A stretch of DNA of 64,000 bases from Sphingobacterium sp. SYP-B4668 (GCF_027627455.1 NZ_CP115483.1:2976001-3040000); one strand, 5' to 3'. Positions 17,992-27,881 are shown, counted from the stretch's first letter. A program made the numbers and translations. Notes: a model not told the origin generated them from the letters alone.

Positions 17992-18873
17992 TTAAGCCTT
18001 TGGATGAGCTTGTTTATAAACTGATTTTAATCTCTCAACTGAATTATGCGTGTACACCTGGGTGGCCGCCAGGCCTGCATGGCCCAACAACTCTTTGATA
18101 GCGTTTAAATCTGCTCCGTTGTCCAATAGTGCGGTCGCAAAAGTATGTCTAAGCACGTGAGGACTTCTCTTTTTTTGAGAAGTAATCTCGCTCAGATATC
18201 GCTGCACTATTCGATAAATCATTTTCGGATAAGATTGCTTCCCCTCATTAGTAACGATTAAGAACGATGTTTTGTTGTCATTTTTTTCTTCATTTAATTG
18301 ATGGACATATTCCTTTAATTTGTCATGAAGGGTTTGGTTGACCGGAACAAGCCTCTCCTTGTTCCTTTTCCCTAATATAAGAATATTTTTATTATAAAAA
18401 TCAATATCAACAATCTTTATTTGCAAAAGTTCGGACAGCCGTATACCAGTCCCAAATAACAATTCCAATACGATAAAATCACGCTTTTCTGCAAAGGTAG
18501 ATTCCACCATGTCTATCCGATCCAAGAGCTTCACCATCTTGTCTTTTTCTACAATTGTAGGAAGTCGTTTTGGAGTTTTCAATGCCTTGATAAGTACTGT
18601 AGGATTTTGTACGACCAATGATTCTCGTAAGAGAAACTTATAAAATGACCGCAAAGCAGAAATAGATCTGTTAATAGATGATGCCATCCTGCCATCTTCC
18701 ATCAACTGCGAAAGGTACATTCTAATCACACGGTAATCCACCTCCTCCTCTCCCACAGCATTTTTTGTCAAGAAATCAAAAAACATGGCCAGCTCATGAG
18801 CGTAGGCTTCTACAGTATGCTTCGATGATCGCTTTTCAAAACGTAGAAAATTCAAGAAACGCTCTTTATACAT
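17992..18873 (-). CDS. xerC: XerC/XerD-type tyrosine recombinase
   Basis: Site-specific tyrosine recombinase that probably resolves chromosome dimers at dif. From the ATG at 18873 (MYKERFLNFLRFEKR) it has 293 residues, normal for XerC/D. The N-terminal SAM-like core-binding domain covers about 1-85. The catalytic domain shows Arg in GTGIRLSELL, a lysine beta-hairpin (GKRNKERLVPV), HVLRHTFA (His and Arg), a LLGHAGL histidine and the nucleophile in TQVYTH. All catalytic residues look present. It is followed directly by hpf, which argues for the housekeeping Xer rather than a mobile-element integrase. Confidence 0.87.
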   Translation of the reverse strand: MYKERFLNFLRFEKRSSKHTVEAYAHELAMFFDFLTKNAVGEEEVDYRVIRMYLSQLMEDGRMASSINRSISALRSFYKFLLRESLVVQNPTVLIKALKTPKRLPTIVEKDKMVKLLDRIDMVESTFAEKRDFIVLELLFGTGIRLSELLQIKIVDIDFYNKNILILGKRNKERLVPVNQTLHDKLKEYVHQLNEEKNDNKTSFLIVTNEGKQSYPKMIYRIVQRYLSEITSQKKRSPHVLRHTFATALLDNGADLNAIKELLGHAGLAATQVYTHNSVERLKSVYKQAHPKA

Positions 18874-18917
18874 AGATGTCCATATTATCATTTGTTCAGA
18901 GGAAAGTTAGATAATAA

Positions 18918-18967
18918 AATTGCAATAAAAAAGTCCAACCCGAAGATTAGACTTTTTTATTGCAATT
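18918..18967 (-). terminator. Long perfect hairpin terminator of the aldolase gene
   Basis: Two 18-base arms (18918-18935 and 18950-18967) are exactly complementary around a 14-base loop, and the 3' arm contains a T6 run in either orientation. It lies between the aldolase stop and the xerC start. Confidence 0.8.
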
Positions 18968-19016
18968 CTAAATAGTAAGGATATTTCCTTTCTATACTAC
19001 TGTCAAGAGAATACCT

Positions 19017-20096
19017 CTACAATTTTGTATTTACATCTATTGCATTAAGCTCTTCGAAAGCTTGTTTCAAACGAGCCACAAATGCTTCTTCTCCCTTACG
19101 CAACCATACCCGCGGGTCATAGTATTTCTTATTCGGAGAATCACTTCCCTCTGGACTGCCGATTTGGCCTTGCAAGTAATCGTGGTTCTTAGCTTCATAA
19201 GCGCGTACGCCATCCCAAAATGCCCACTGCATGTCAGTATCGATGTTCATCTTAACAGCGCCATAAGACAATGCCTCTTCAATCTCGGAAGGAGCAGACC
19301 CAGACCCACCATGAAAAACAAAATTAATTGGCTTCTCAGCAGAAAGATTGAATTTAGACTTTACAAACTCTTGCGAATTATGAAGGATTACAGGCTGTAA
19401 TTTGACGTTTCCAGGCTTATATACACCATGTACGTTCCCAAAAGCAGCAGCAACTGTAAATTTATCAGACACTTTAGAAAGCTCTTCAAACGCATAAGCA
19501 ACTTCCTCTGGCTGTGTATATAACTTAGAGCTATCTACATCCGAATTATCGACACCATCCTCTTCACCACCTGTTACACCAAGTTCAATCTCGATAGTCA
19601 TTCCTAGCGGCTTCATGCGCTCTAAATACTTTTTAGAAATTTCAATATTCTCTTCGATAGATTCTTCTGAAAGATCTAGCATGTGCGAAGAAAACAAGGG
19701 CTTACCGTGTTGCGCAAAAAATTTCTCGCCCGCGTCCAACAATCCATCGATCCAAGGCAACAATTTTTTTGCAGCATGGTCAGTATGTAGGATTACAGCA
19801 ACACCGTAATGTTCCGCCAAAAGGTGAACGTGTTGAGCAGCAGATACTGCACCAAGCACACATGCTTTCAAATTGTCGTTATTCAACGTTTTACCAGCGT
19901 AAAACTGTGCGCCACCATTTGACAATTGAATAATAACCGGGGAGTTAACGGCTTTAGCCGTTTCCATTACTGCATTAATGGAATTAGTTCCAATAATATT
20001 AACCGCTGGTAACGCAAATTTGTGTTTTTTGGCAATTTCAAATAATTCCTGAACTTGATCACCGGTCAACACACCTTTAAAATCTTTTAGGCTCAT
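19017..20096 (-). CDS. fbaA: Class II fructose-bisphosphate aldolase
   Basis: Zinc-dependent aldolase of glycolysis and gluconeogenesis: fructose-1,6-bisphosphate to DHAP plus glyceraldehyde-3-phosphate. The 359-residue length matches the FbaA type. Visible signatures are the metal and base region VILHTDHAAKKLLPWIDG near residue 103, EIELGVTGGEEDGVDN near 175, AAFGNVHGVY near 218, the second metal histidine in FVFHGGSGS near 260, and NIDTDMQWAFWDG near 287. Monocistronic, with a very long perfect hairpin downstream. Very confident. Confidence 0.96.
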   Translation of the reverse strand: MSLKDFKGVLTGDQVQELFEIAKKHKFALPAVNIIGTNSINAVMETAKAVNSPVIIQLSNGGAQFYAGKTLNNDNLKACVLGAVSAAQHVHLLAEHYGVAVILHTDHAAKKLLPWIDGLLDAGEKFFAQHGKPLFSSHMLDLSEESIEENIEISKKYLERMKPLGMTIEIELGVTGGEEDGVDNSDVDSSKLYTQPEEVAYAFEELSKVSDKFTVAAAFGNVHGVYKPGNVKLQPVILHNSQEFVKSKFNLSAEKPINFVFHGGSGSAPSEIEEALSYGAVKMNIDTDMQWAFWDGVRAYEAKNHDYLQGQIGSPEGSDSPNKKYYDPRVWLRKGEEAFVARLKQAFEELNAIDVNTKL

Positions 20097-20334
20097 TGTA
20101 TTGTTTTAAAATTTATTTATTCTTGTTTTTTCTAATTCTGTGCCCTAAGATAAAAATATTTTTTTAATTCCTCTAAATGAAATAGTGTAAAATATACACT
20201 AATACGCCCCATTATATTAAATCCCTTCTTTTTTAGCGTAATATAAAGGTGACACTACAGACAAAGTGATTGTATTGCATATAAAAGCAAATTTATCTAA
20301 GTTTGGAAGAATACTAAACATAACAGACAACAAA

Positions 20335-20682
20335 ATGCTTCACGTTTACGGAATCAAAAATTGCAATACAGTCAAGAAGGCGTTAGATTATCTTGGTGAA
20401 AAAAAAATAGAATATGTCTTCCATGATTTCAAAAAAGAGGGAGTCTCTAAGGAAAAGCTACAGTCTTGGGAAACAATTGTAGATTGGGAAAAATTAGTCA
20501 ATAAAAAAGGTACGACCTGGAAAAAGCTAACAGATTCGGAAAAAGCCACAGTGGTGGATGCTGACTCTGCTAACCAAATCTTGATTTCCAATACCAGTAT
20601 GATTAAAAGACCGGTAATTGAATATTCATCGGGAATACTTCTGGGCTTTGATCAGCTTGAATACGATGAAAATTTAAAATAG
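20335..20682 (+). CDS. ArsC/Spx-fold protein (YffB-like)
   Basis: A 115-residue thioredoxin-fold protein of the ArsC/Spx family, most like YffB. From the ATG at 20335 it begins [17 protein letters not shown], with the single conserved cysteine of this branch at position 10. An RPVIEY motif near residue 86 aligns with the family's RP(I/V) signature. The longer frame from 20266 adds residues that do not fit. It lacks the extra residues of true arsenate reductases, and no ars genes are near, so arsenate reduction is not claimed. The next gene starts 14 bp later. Confidence 0.82.
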   Translation: MLHVYGIKNCNTVKKALDYLGEKKIEYVFHDFKKEGVSKEKLQSWETIVDWEKLVNKKGTTWKKLTDSEKATVVDADSANQILISNTSMIKRPVIEYSSGILLGFDQLEYDENLK

Positions 20683-20696
20683 AATCCGTATTGATT

Positions 20697-22652
20697 ATGA
20701 GAAAAACAAAATTATTCACTTCAATGTTAGTTGGGCTATTAGGATCAAGTTCGACAAATAGTGTGGCCCAGCTTGCGCAAAGTAATTACAATTATACACA
20801 AGCCTTTAATCCCTCGTTCTACTCATCCAATGGAAATGTGTATCGTTCCGCTAGCGGACGACCTGGTCATTTGTATTGGCAAAACCGGGCTGATTATGCG
20901 ATAAAGGCCTCTATAGATGCCAGCAACAATCGCGTGAGTGGCAATGTGGTAATCTCTTACACCAATAATAGCCCTGATGATTTGGACTTTCTCTGGCTCC
21001 AACTAGACCAAAATCTCTTCCAGACCGATTCTCGTGGTCAAAATACCGTACCGCAGACCAATAGTCGATATGGCGAAGCAGCCTCTGATTTTGAAGGAGG
21101 TTATGAGCTCACTGCGGTAACGACCAACAATACACCACTTTCCTATACGATAAGCGATACTCGTATGAAGATAGACCTTCCGAATGCATTAAAATCAAAC
21201 GGTGGTCAGATTCAATTTTCAATAAACTATGCCTACACCATTCCAAAGTACGGTGCGGATCGTACTGGCATATTATCGACTAGTAATGGTGATATCTACT
21301 CGATTGCACAATGGTACCCAAGATTAGCAGTATATGATGATATTTTAGGCTGGAATACTGATCCTTATTCAGGTCCAGGTGAATTTTACTTAGAATATGG
21401 TGATTTTGAAGTTGAGATTACAGCGCCTGCAGACCATATAGTCGTTATGGGTGGAGAGTTGCTAAACCCAGCAGAAGTGTGGACTAACGAACAACTGAAG
21501 CGTTATCAACAAGCTCAAAAATCGAATGAAACCATTATCATCCGCAGTGCAGCAGAAGTTCTACAACCTAGTTCACGTCCCAACAAAAATACCCTTACTT
21601 GGAAATATAAGTTACAAAATGCACGGGATGTTGCTTGGGCGTCTTCAAAGGCTTTTATCATAGATGGTGCAAAAATAAATCTTCCAAGTGGCAAGACTTC
21701 CTTCGCTCTATCGGCCTATCCCGTAGAAAGTGACGGTCAGCAAGCCTGGTCCCGATCTACAGAATACACCAAGTCATCAATAGAGTATTATTCCAAGAAA
21801 TGGTTCGAATACCCCTACCCTGCCGCTGTAAATGTAGCCTCTAATGTTGGTGGTATGGAATACCCGGGGATTTCTTTTTGTGGTTCCAAAGCTAAAAATG
21901 ATGGACTATGGGGGGTTACAGATCATGAATTTGGCCACAATTGGTTCCCGATGATTGTAGGCTCCAATGAAAGGTCTCACGGCTGGATGGACGAAGGTTT
22001 TAATACCTTCATCAATGGATTATCTCGCGAAGCCTTCAACAATGGAGAATACAATAAGACTATTGGCAACCGTAATAAAATGGCCAGAGCATTTGACTCA
22101 CCGGGCTTAGAGCCCATTATGTCCACTCCTCAAAACATGAAGGAGCGTAATATTGGTACGCTTGTATATTACAAGCCTGGATACGGATTGCGACTACTTC
22201 GTGACGAGGTCATTGGTGCCGAAAGATTTGATGAAGCCTTTAAGACCTATATCAAATATTGGGCTTATAAACATCCGACACCGAATGATTTTTTTAGAAC
22301 TATAGAAAATGTAACTGGCGAAAACTTAAGTTGGTTTTGGAGAGGCTGGTTTCAATACAATTGGAAACTAGACCAATCCATCGATAAGGTCGAATATATC
22401 AATTTTGACGCCGCAAATGGCGCATTAATCACCATCAGTAACTTGGAAAAATTGCCAATGCCTGTTGTAATCGAGGCGACAACAGTCTCCGGTAAGAAAA
22501 TCAGAAAAAAACTACCCGTAGACATCTGGCAACGCAATACCTCCTGGACATTTAAGCTTGATTCCCAAGAAAAATTAAACGCCGTAGTCATCGACCCAGA
22601 CAATGTCTATCCGGATGTTAACCCTGAAAATAATAGTTGGCCGAAGCGATAG
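20697..22652 (+). CDS. Secreted M1-family metallopeptidase
   Basis: Zinc aminopeptidase-like protein of family M1, 651 residues from the ATG at 20697; a TTG two codons earlier is less likely. A signal peptide covers about residues 1-25 ([12 protein letters not shown]). The zinc site is complete: His410, Glu411 and His414 (HEFGHN) with Glu433 (WMDEGFN) 19 residues after. A GMEYPG motif near residue 385 corresponds to the family GAMEN substrate loop. It is probably periplasmic or surface-attached and degrades peptides for nutrition. It is followed closely by a beta-sandwich lipid- or envelope-associated protein. Confidence 0.92.
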   Translation: MRKTKLFTSMLVGLLGSSSTNSVAQLAQSNYNYTQAFNPSFYSSNGNVYRSASGRPGHLYWQNRADYAIKASIDASNNRVSGNVVISYTNNSPDDLDFLWLQLDQNLFQTDSRGQNTVPQTNSRYGEAASDFEGGYELTAVTTNNTPLSYTISDTRMKIDLPNALKSNGGQIQFSINYAYTIPKYGADRTGILSTSNGDIYSIAQWYPRLAVYDDILGWNTDPYSGPGEFYLEYGDFEVEITAPADHIVVMGGELLNPAEVWTNEQLKRYQQAQKSNETIIIRSAAEVLQPSSRPNKNTLTWKYKLQNARDVAWASSKAFIIDGAKINLPSGKTSFALSAYPVESDGQQAWSRSTEYTKSSIEYYSKKWFEYPYPAAVNVASNVGGMEYPGISFCGSKAKNDGLWGVTDHEFGHNWFPMIVGSNERSHGWMDEGFNTFINGLSREAFNNGEYNKTIGNRNKMARAFDSPGLEPIMSTPQNMKERNIGTLVYYKPGYGLRLLRDEVIGAERFDEAFKTYIKYWAYKHPTPNDFFRTIENVTGENLSWFWRGWFQYNWKLDQSIDKVEYINFDAANGALITISNLEKLPMPVVIEATTVSGKKIRKKLPVDIWQRNTSWTFKLDSQEKLNAVVIDPDNVYPDVNPENNSWPKR

Positions 22653-22677
22653 ATTTCGTAGTTTTACAACAAATAAT

Positions 22678-23385
22678 ATGTATATGTCAAGCTCCCGATT
22701 TCCATTTTACAGATTTTTTGGATTTATTATCCTTCTGGCCTCCTTATGCAACCATGTATCTGCTCAACAATTGACTGGTATTGTTTATGACCTCGAAAAC
22801 AGTCAGCCCTTATCTGCCGTTAATATTCAGAATCTAAAAACATTCAAAAATACCACAAGTGACAAAGACGGCAAATTTCTAATTGAAGCCAACATGGGTG
22901 ACAAACTCAGTCTTGCTTTACCTGGCTACATTACTGACACTATCTTCCTTTACCAAGAAGGAGTCCAACGCGTTTATATGATGCGAGACGATAAAACCAT
23001 CGTGCTTAGCGAAGCCCTTGTGAGTCGTCTAACAGACTCAAGACTTGACGATGAAATTGTCAAAGCCAAGCGACAAGGGCAGGTAGCAGATGCTAATATT
23101 TACAGCGGCGGTATTCGCATATCCCCTTCTCGTCTATTCGGGAAAAAGGCTAAAACAGCTCGCAGTAACCTTGATATTCTTCTACTCGAGAAAAATAATA
23201 GAATCATTGACAGAAGATTTTCAGACAAGCTAATTGCTTCTCTTACACCACTAGGAAGTTCCGAAATCCCCTTATTTAGAGAACAGTTTAGACCGTCACT
23301 TGAATTCATTCAAACCGTCAATGATGAAACGCTCAAAATATACATCATGGATTCATATGCCAAGTATAAAAAGAATAAAAAGTAA
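22678..23385 (+). CDS. Exported carboxypeptidase-regulatory-like domain protein
   Basis: A 235-residue exported protein. The start at 22678 (MYMSSSRFPFYR) gives a signal peptide ending near HVSAQ; an upstream ATG at 22603 would overlap the M1 peptidase gene by 50 bp and is unlikely. Residues about 30-110 form a carboxypeptidase-regulatory-like domain (LTGIVYDLENSQPLSAVNI, then a DGKFLI turn). The rest, rich in lysine and arginine, is not recognised. This architecture is frequent in Bacteroidota envelope proteins. It is 25 bp after the M1 gene and ends at a hairpin, so they probably form one unit. Confidence 0.75.
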   Translation: MYMSSSRFPFYRFFGFIILLASLCNHVSAQQLTGIVYDLENSQPLSAVNIQNLKTFKNTTSDKDGKFLIEANMGDKLSLALPGYITDTIFLYQEGVQRVYMMRDDKTIVLSEALVSRLTDSRLDDEIVKAKRQGQVADANIYSGGIRISPSRLFGKKAKTARSNLDILLLEKNNRIIDRRFSDKLIASLTPLGSSEIPLFREQFRPSLEFIQTVNDETLKIYIMDSYAKYKKNKK

Positions 23386-23392
23386 AAATCAC

Positions 23393-23427
23393 ATTAACCT
23401 TCTATTGTCATAGAAGGTTAATTTTTG
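23393..23427 (+). terminator. Terminator after the exported regulatory-like domain gene
   Basis: Twelve-base arms 23393-23404 and 23411-23422 are exactly complementary around a 6-base loop, followed by TTTT. It begins 8 bp past the stop codon. Confidence 0.85.
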
Positions 23428-23498
23428 AACATTACTGTAACAATTAATATTTCAGTATAAAATATTACATACCTTTGTCCAGCAACAACATTAATCGC

Positions 23499-23915
23499 AT
23501 GTTCAACAATCTTAATTTCGCTACGGCAACTCATATCGTGGCTCTTCTCGCACTTAATAAGCACGATTGGACACCTTCTTCTTACATATCGGGCAGTGTA
23601 AATGTCAATGCAGTTATCATTCGTAAAGAAATAAAGAAACTTAAGGAGTCAGGATTGATTATCAGTAAAGAAGGTAAAAATGGAGGCGTTAGACTTGCGG
23701 ACAATATCCATTCTAAAACGCTCGCTGATGTCTATGTAGCCTCTCAACAAGATACCGATACAGGCAAATACAACAATCCCAACCTAAGCTGTGTCGTAGG
23801 AAAAAGCATCAATAGCTATTTAAAGAATATTTATGACATAACTGCAAGCCAAACCATTGCCCATCTACGTCACTACCGTATTTCAGATATACAGCTTTTT
23901 TTCACACCCAAATAA
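23499..23915 (+). CDS. Rrf2-family transcriptional regulator
   Basis: Winged-helix regulator of the Rrf2 family, 138 residues from the ATG at 23499; a TTG eight codons earlier is not needed. The DNA-binding part has IVALLALNKHDWTPSSYISG and a recognition-helix region ending KEIKKLKESGLII, then the wing SKEGKNGGVRLA. Only one cysteine is present in the C-terminal half, so the iron-sulfur ligand set of IscR or NsrR is absent. It lies 7 bp before an NAD(P)-binding reductase gene. The same pairing is known for Bacillus ywnA-ywnB, so it probably represses its own operon in response to redox or electrophile stress. Confidence 0.85.
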   Translation: MFNNLNFATATHIVALLALNKHDWTPSSYISGSVNVNAVIIRKEIKKLKESGLIISKEGKNGGVRLADNIHSKTLADVYVASQQDTDTGKYNNPNLSCVVGKSINSYLKNIYDITASQTIAHLRHYRISDIQLFFTPK

Positions 23916-23922
23916 CAAAGAC

Positions 23923-24564
23923 ATGAAAGTAACACTAATAGGAGCCACTGGATTCGTAGGATCAAGCATCCTAAAAGAACTAATAGCACGCGGTCACGAT
24001 GTGACTGCCGTAGCGAGGAACGTAAGTAAAATCGAAAAAACACAAGGGGTCCATCCCGTGGATGCTGACATCATGGACAGCGATGCGCTAAGTAAGCTAA
24101 TTCAAGGAAGCGACGCTGTCATTTCCGCATACAATGCTGGCTGGAGCAACCCAAATATATACGAAGATTATTCCCGTGGCGCAAAAGCCATCCAAGAGGC
24201 AACGCAACAATCTGGAGTGAAAAGATTAATAGTTGTTGGTGGAGCAGGCAGTCTATTAACCGCTGATGGCACGCGTATCGTTGACGGCAGCGGATTCCCG
24301 GCTAGTATTAAACCTGGGGCCTTAGCAGCTGCCGATTATTATGATGTGCTTAAAAAAAACACAGCATTGGATTGGACCCTTTTTAGCCCGGCAATCGAAT
24401 TAAATGATGAAAAAAGTCGTGGAGAATACCGCACAGACCTTGATCACCCAGTCCTAGACAGCAACTCACGTTCTAGACTATCTGTCTCTGATGCAGCAAT
24501 TGCAATTGTTGATGAATTGGAAAAGCCACAATTTATCCAAAAGCGCTTCACGGCAGGTTATTAA
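23923..24564 (+). CDS. NAD(P)H-binding reductase, YwnB/NmrA-like
   Basis: Atypical short-chain dehydrogenase with an NAD(P)-binding fold, 213 residues from the ATG at 23923. The dinucleotide motif GATGFVGSSIL is at residues 7-17, with VVGGAGSLL near residue 105. There is no YxxxK catalytic pair, as in YwnB/NmrA-like proteins, which often act as redox sensors or flavin reductases. It follows the Rrf2 regulator by 7 bp and ends at a terminator, giving a two-gene stress-response operon. Substrate unknown. Confidence 0.85.
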   Translation: MKVTLIGATGFVGSSILKELIARGHDVTAVARNVSKIEKTQGVHPVDADIMDSDALSKLIQGSDAVISAYNAGWSNPNIYEDYSRGAKAIQEATQQSGVKRLIVVGGAGSLLTADGTRIVDGSGFPASIKPGALAAADYYDVLKKNTALDWTLFSPAIELNDEKSRGEYRTDLDHPVLDSNSRSRLSVSDAAIAIVDELEKPQFIQKRFTAGY

Positions 24565-24589
24565 GCCCCAATCAAAAAAATTAAAGCCA

Positions 24590-24614
24590 GGAAGAAGATT
24601 TTCTTCCTTTTTTT
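24590..24614 (+). terminator. Rho-independent terminator of the Rrf2-reductase operon
   Basis: GGAAGAA and TTCTTCC arms around a GATT loop are followed by T7. It is 25 bp past the reductase stop. Confidence 0.85.
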
Positions 24615-24715
24615 GTTTTAAAAATATACTTTTGAAGTAGAATACATAAATGCTAACCAGCACATATTACAAACTATTGGTCAGAACCATTAATCATTTT
24701 AAATCAAAAATATAG

Positions 24716-26197
24716 ATGCTATTCAAGAAATCGATTACTAAACTCGTCTCAGAAGCCCATGAAAGCGGCGAGCATACACTGAAACGGACACTATCCAGTA
24801 CAGGACTCGTTGCGTTAGGTGTTGGCGCTATTATAGGTGCTGGATTATTCTCGCTTACAGGTATGGCCGCTGCCGACAATGCGGGGCCTGCAGTAATGCT
24901 ATCCTTCATCATTGCTGCTACCGGCTGCGCTTTTGCAGGACTCTGTTACGCTGAATTTGCTTCTATGATCCCAGTGGCAGGGAGCGCATATACCTATTCT
25001 TACGCAACCATGGGTGAATTAATGGCCTGGATCATCGGATGGGATCTTGTTTTAGAGTATGCCCTCGCCAGTGCTACGGTAGCGGTAAGTTGGTCCCAAT
25101 ATGTGGCCGAATTGATTCGTATCTTTGGCCTCAATATACCCGACTACCTTCTGCATGGTCCTTGGGAAGGGGGCTATATCAATATCCCTGCAATTATTAT
25201 CGTATGTTTGCTTTCCTTATTGCTCATAAGAGGTACACAAGAGTCATCCATGGTGAATAACATTTTGGTTATTTTAAAAGTTTCGGTGGTTTTGATTTTT
25301 ATCGGCTTAGGTTGGGCTTTTATCAATCCAGCTAACCATACCCCTTTCATTCCTGTCAATGAAGGAGAAGAGCTTTTGAAAAGTGGCAAGTTGTCTTGGG
25401 GAGAATTCTTCAAAGAAGGGTATTTCGGCAGCTATGGTATATCAGGTGTACTGCGGGCGGCAGGGGTCTTATTTTTTGCATTTGTAGGGTTTGACGCTGT
25501 CAGCACTGCCGCTCAAGAAGCTAAGAATCCAAAAAAGGGAATGCCTATTGGAATAATAGGTTCTCTACTCATCTGCACTGTACTATATGTATTATTCGCA
25601 TATGTGATGACAGGTTTAGCGCATTATTCCGAATTTAAAGGTGATGCCAAACCCGTTGCAACCGCATTCGCCAAGACAGGATATCATTTTCTTAACACTG
25701 CACTAATCATTACCATTATCAGTGGATATACATCTGTTATTCTCGTGATGCTATTAGGTCAAAGTCGTGTGTTCTATTCCATGAGTAAGGATGGTTTATT
25801 ACCAGCCTTCTTTTCCCACCTTTCAAAAAGACAAACACCATGGAAAACAAATGTTATATTCATGGTATTCGTGAGTTTATTTGCTGGATTCGTGCCAGTA
25901 TCTGACTTGGGCCATATGGTAAGTATCGGCACTTTATTTGCCTTTACATTGGTTTGTATTGGTATTCTTGTACTCAGAAAGACAAACCCAGATATAGAAC
26001 GCCCTTTCAAGACACCATTGGTGCCGCTCATACCAATATTAGGCATCATTGTATGTGTATTGATGATGGCCTCGCTACCAGTGGAAAGTTGGGAACGCCT
26101 TGGCATATGGCTGGGTCTAGGCCTTATCATATATTTTGTATATGGCAAAAAGCACAGCAAGATTAGAAAGGAGTACGAAGAAGGACTCAATAAATAA
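24716..26197 (+). CDS. APC-superfamily amino acid permease (CAT-like)
   Basis: Inner-membrane amino acid transporter of the APC superfamily, cationic-amino-acid-transporter branch, 493 residues with about 12 membrane spans. The family signature GVGAIIGAGLFSLTGMAA is at residues 36-53, and FAFVGFDAVSTAAQEAKNP near residue 256 is the conserved TM6 region. The C-terminus is charged and cytoplasmic. Monocistronic and convergent with pepD; both genes share one very long palindromic hairpin. The transported amino acid cannot be read from sequence. Confidence 0.9.
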   Translation: MLFKKSITKLVSEAHESGEHTLKRTLSSTGLVALGVGAIIGAGLFSLTGMAAADNAGPAVMLSFIIAATGCAFAGLCYAEFASMIPVAGSAYTYSYATMGELMAWIIGWDLVLEYALASATVAVSWSQYVAELIRIFGLNIPDYLLHGPWEGGYINIPAIIIVCLLSLLLIRGTQESSMVNNILVILKVSVVLIFIGLGWAFINPANHTPFIPVNEGEELLKSGKLSWGEFFKEGYFGSYGISGVLRAAGVLFFAFVGFDAVSTAAQEAKNPKKGMPIGIIGSLLICTVLYVLFAYVMTGLAHYSEFKGDAKPVATAFAKTGYHFLNTALIITIISGYTSVILVMLLGQSRVFYSMSKDGLLPAFFSHLSKRQTPWKTNVIFMVFVSLFAGFVPVSDLGHMVSIGTLFAFTLVCIGILVLRKTNPDIERPFKTPLVPLIPILGIIVCVLMMASLPVESWERLGIWLGLGLIIYFVYGKKHSKIRKEYEEGLNK

Positions 26198-26245
26198 GTG
26201 ATAAACAGAAAAGGAGGTGTTAACACCTCCTTTTCTGTTTATCAC
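26198..26245. terminator. 48-bp perfect palindrome, shared bidirectional terminator
   Basis: Bases 26198-26221 and 26222-26245 are exact reverse complements with no spacer. The palindrome starts the base after the permease stop and overlaps the pepD stop codon (26242-26244). Each arm has a purine half and a TTTT run, so it can end transcription from both convergent genes. Confidence 0.8.
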
Positions 26246-27705
26246 TTATTCGGAATATTTTCCAAGATTTCCAGTATAAATTTCCAGAATTTCTGAACAG
26301 AAGCAATTGAAACGCGTTCCGCAGGTGAGTGTGCACCCAATATCGTCGGTCCGAAAGATATCATATCCATTTTTGGATAATTCCGACCAAGGATACCACA
26401 TTCTAGCCCGGCATGGCAAGCGACTACTTTTGGTTGCGTGTCATGCTGACGTTCATATATTCGAGTCAGTAAGCTCAAAATCTCGGAATTGGGATTAGGA
26501 TTCCACCCAGGATAGTCACCGGCAAAGCTCACCTCCGCACCCATCAATTCAAAAGTAGACTTTAGCGCATTCGCTAAATCGTACTTTGCCGACTCAACAG
26601 ACGATCTAGTTAGGCACTTCACAGCTATCTTACCCTCGCGCACCTCAATATTCGCGATATTATTAGAAGTTTCGACCAGATTATCAAAATCATTACTCAT
26701 TCTATACACGCCATTCGGCGCAGCATATATTGCCTTAATCAGGTTTTCTTGTATATCCACCGGCAGTACGGTCACTGGGATATGTTCACTATCCTCGATC
26801 TGGATCTGTAGACCAGGATCTACCGTCTTATATTCGAGAACTATTGCATTAATCAATACAAGCAGTTCGTCCTTAAATAAATTCACTTTTGTATCGGGCA
26901 CCATTACTTTTGCAACGCTTTCCCGCGGAATCGCATTCCTAAGACCTCCTCCCTTGATCTCGGATATACGTAATCCATATTTAGCATATGTATCGTAAAG
27001 TATCCGGTTCATAATCTTATTGGCATTACCAAGGCCCTTATGTATTTCCATTCCGGAATGACCGCCATTCAATCCCTTTACGGTAATCGTTAGCGGCACA
27101 TATCCGTTCAATACAGGGTCAGAACTGTACGTTTTGATTGCCGTGACATCAATCCCTCCAGCACAACCAATATCAATCTCATTATCATCCTCAGTATCTA
27201 AGTTCAGTAGGATTTCACCATGCAACATCCCTCCTTGTAAACCAAAGGCACCTGTCATCCCCGTCTCTTCGTCTACTGTAAATAAGGCATCAATAGCAGG
27301 GTGTGCTATAGTAGTTGATTCAAGAATGGCCATGATAGTCGCTACGCCGAGTCCATTATCCGCACCTAAAGTTGTTCCTTCGGCCTTCACCCAATCACCA
27401 TCCACAAACATTTTAATCCCCTCATTATCAAAATCAAATACAGTGTCATTATTTTTCTGATGTACCATATCTAAGTGCGACTGCAAAACAATACCCTTTC
27501 TATTTTCCATTCCAGCAGACGCAGGCTTCCTAATGACCACATTTCCAGTGTCATCCCTTAAGGTCTCTAGACCTAGAGATTTACCAAAATCCATAATGAA
27601 TACAATAACTCTTTCCTCCTTCTTCGAAGCCCTTGGCACCGCGTTCAACAGGCCAAAGTTCTTCCAGATCGAAGCTGGTTCCAACATCAATATTTCTTGA
27701 CTCAT
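26242..27705 (-). CDS. pepD: Cytosol non-specific dipeptidase (aminoacyl-histidine dipeptidase, M20)
   Basis: Zinc dipeptidase of family M20, PepD type, hydrolysing a broad range of dipeptides including Xaa-His. The 487-residue length matches PepD. Metal and catalytic motifs are visible: LQSHLDMVHQKN near residue 75, TTLGADNGLGVA near 113 (bridging Asp), the catalytic pair in VDEETGMTGA near 143, and the last ligand in GPTILGAHSPAERV near 458. No signal peptide. It converges on the permease gene and may use peptides whose products the permease exchanges, but that link is only proximity. Confidence 0.93.
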   Translation of the reverse strand: MSQEILMLEPASIWKNFGLLNAVPRASKKEERVIVFIMDFGKSLGLETLRDDTGNVVIRKPASAGMENRKGIVLQSHLDMVHQKNNDTVFDFDNEGIKMFVDGDWVKAEGTTLGADNGLGVATIMAILESTTIAHPAIDALFTVDEETGMTGAFGLQGGMLHGEILLNLDTEDDNEIDIGCAGGIDVTAIKTYSSDPVLNGYVPLTITVKGLNGGHSGMEIHKGLGNANKIMNRILYDTYAKYGLRISEIKGGGLRNAIPRESVAKVMVPDTKVNLFKDELLVLINAIVLEYKTVDPGLQIQIEDSEHIPVTVLPVDIQENLIKAIYAAPNGVYRMSNDFDNLVETSNNIANIEVREGKIAVKCLTRSSVESAKYDLANALKSTFELMGAEVSFAGDYPGWNPNPNSEILSLLTRIYERQHDTQPKVVACHAGLECGILGRNYPKMDMISFGPTILGAHSPAERVSIASVQKFWKFILEILENIPNK

Positions 27706-27722
27706 AACAATTCAATTTTATG

Positions 27723-27730
27723 CAAATGTA
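27723..27730 (-). promoter_or_regulatory. Putative -7 box of pepD
   Basis: The minus strand reads TACATTTG (consensus TANNTTTG) about 20 bp upstream of the pepD start. No clear -33 TTG is seen at standard spacing, so this is tentative. Confidence 0.4.
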
Positions 27731-27881
27731 ACGATAATAAATTTCTATATTCGGCTTATAGAATATCCAAGTAGCTACCATGGGACTTACACCAGCGGCT
27801 ACAATTATCTAATAAATTCGTTATACTCGGGTTTGGAATTGCCAGCTGACGGACGAACATTGACAAACAGATTATACACAT

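Noticed and set aside
18873..18891. XerC-like recombinase as a mobile-element integrase
   Set aside because: Its length, intact catalytic residues and coupling to hpf fit the housekeeping Xer recombinase, and no attachment repeats were seen.
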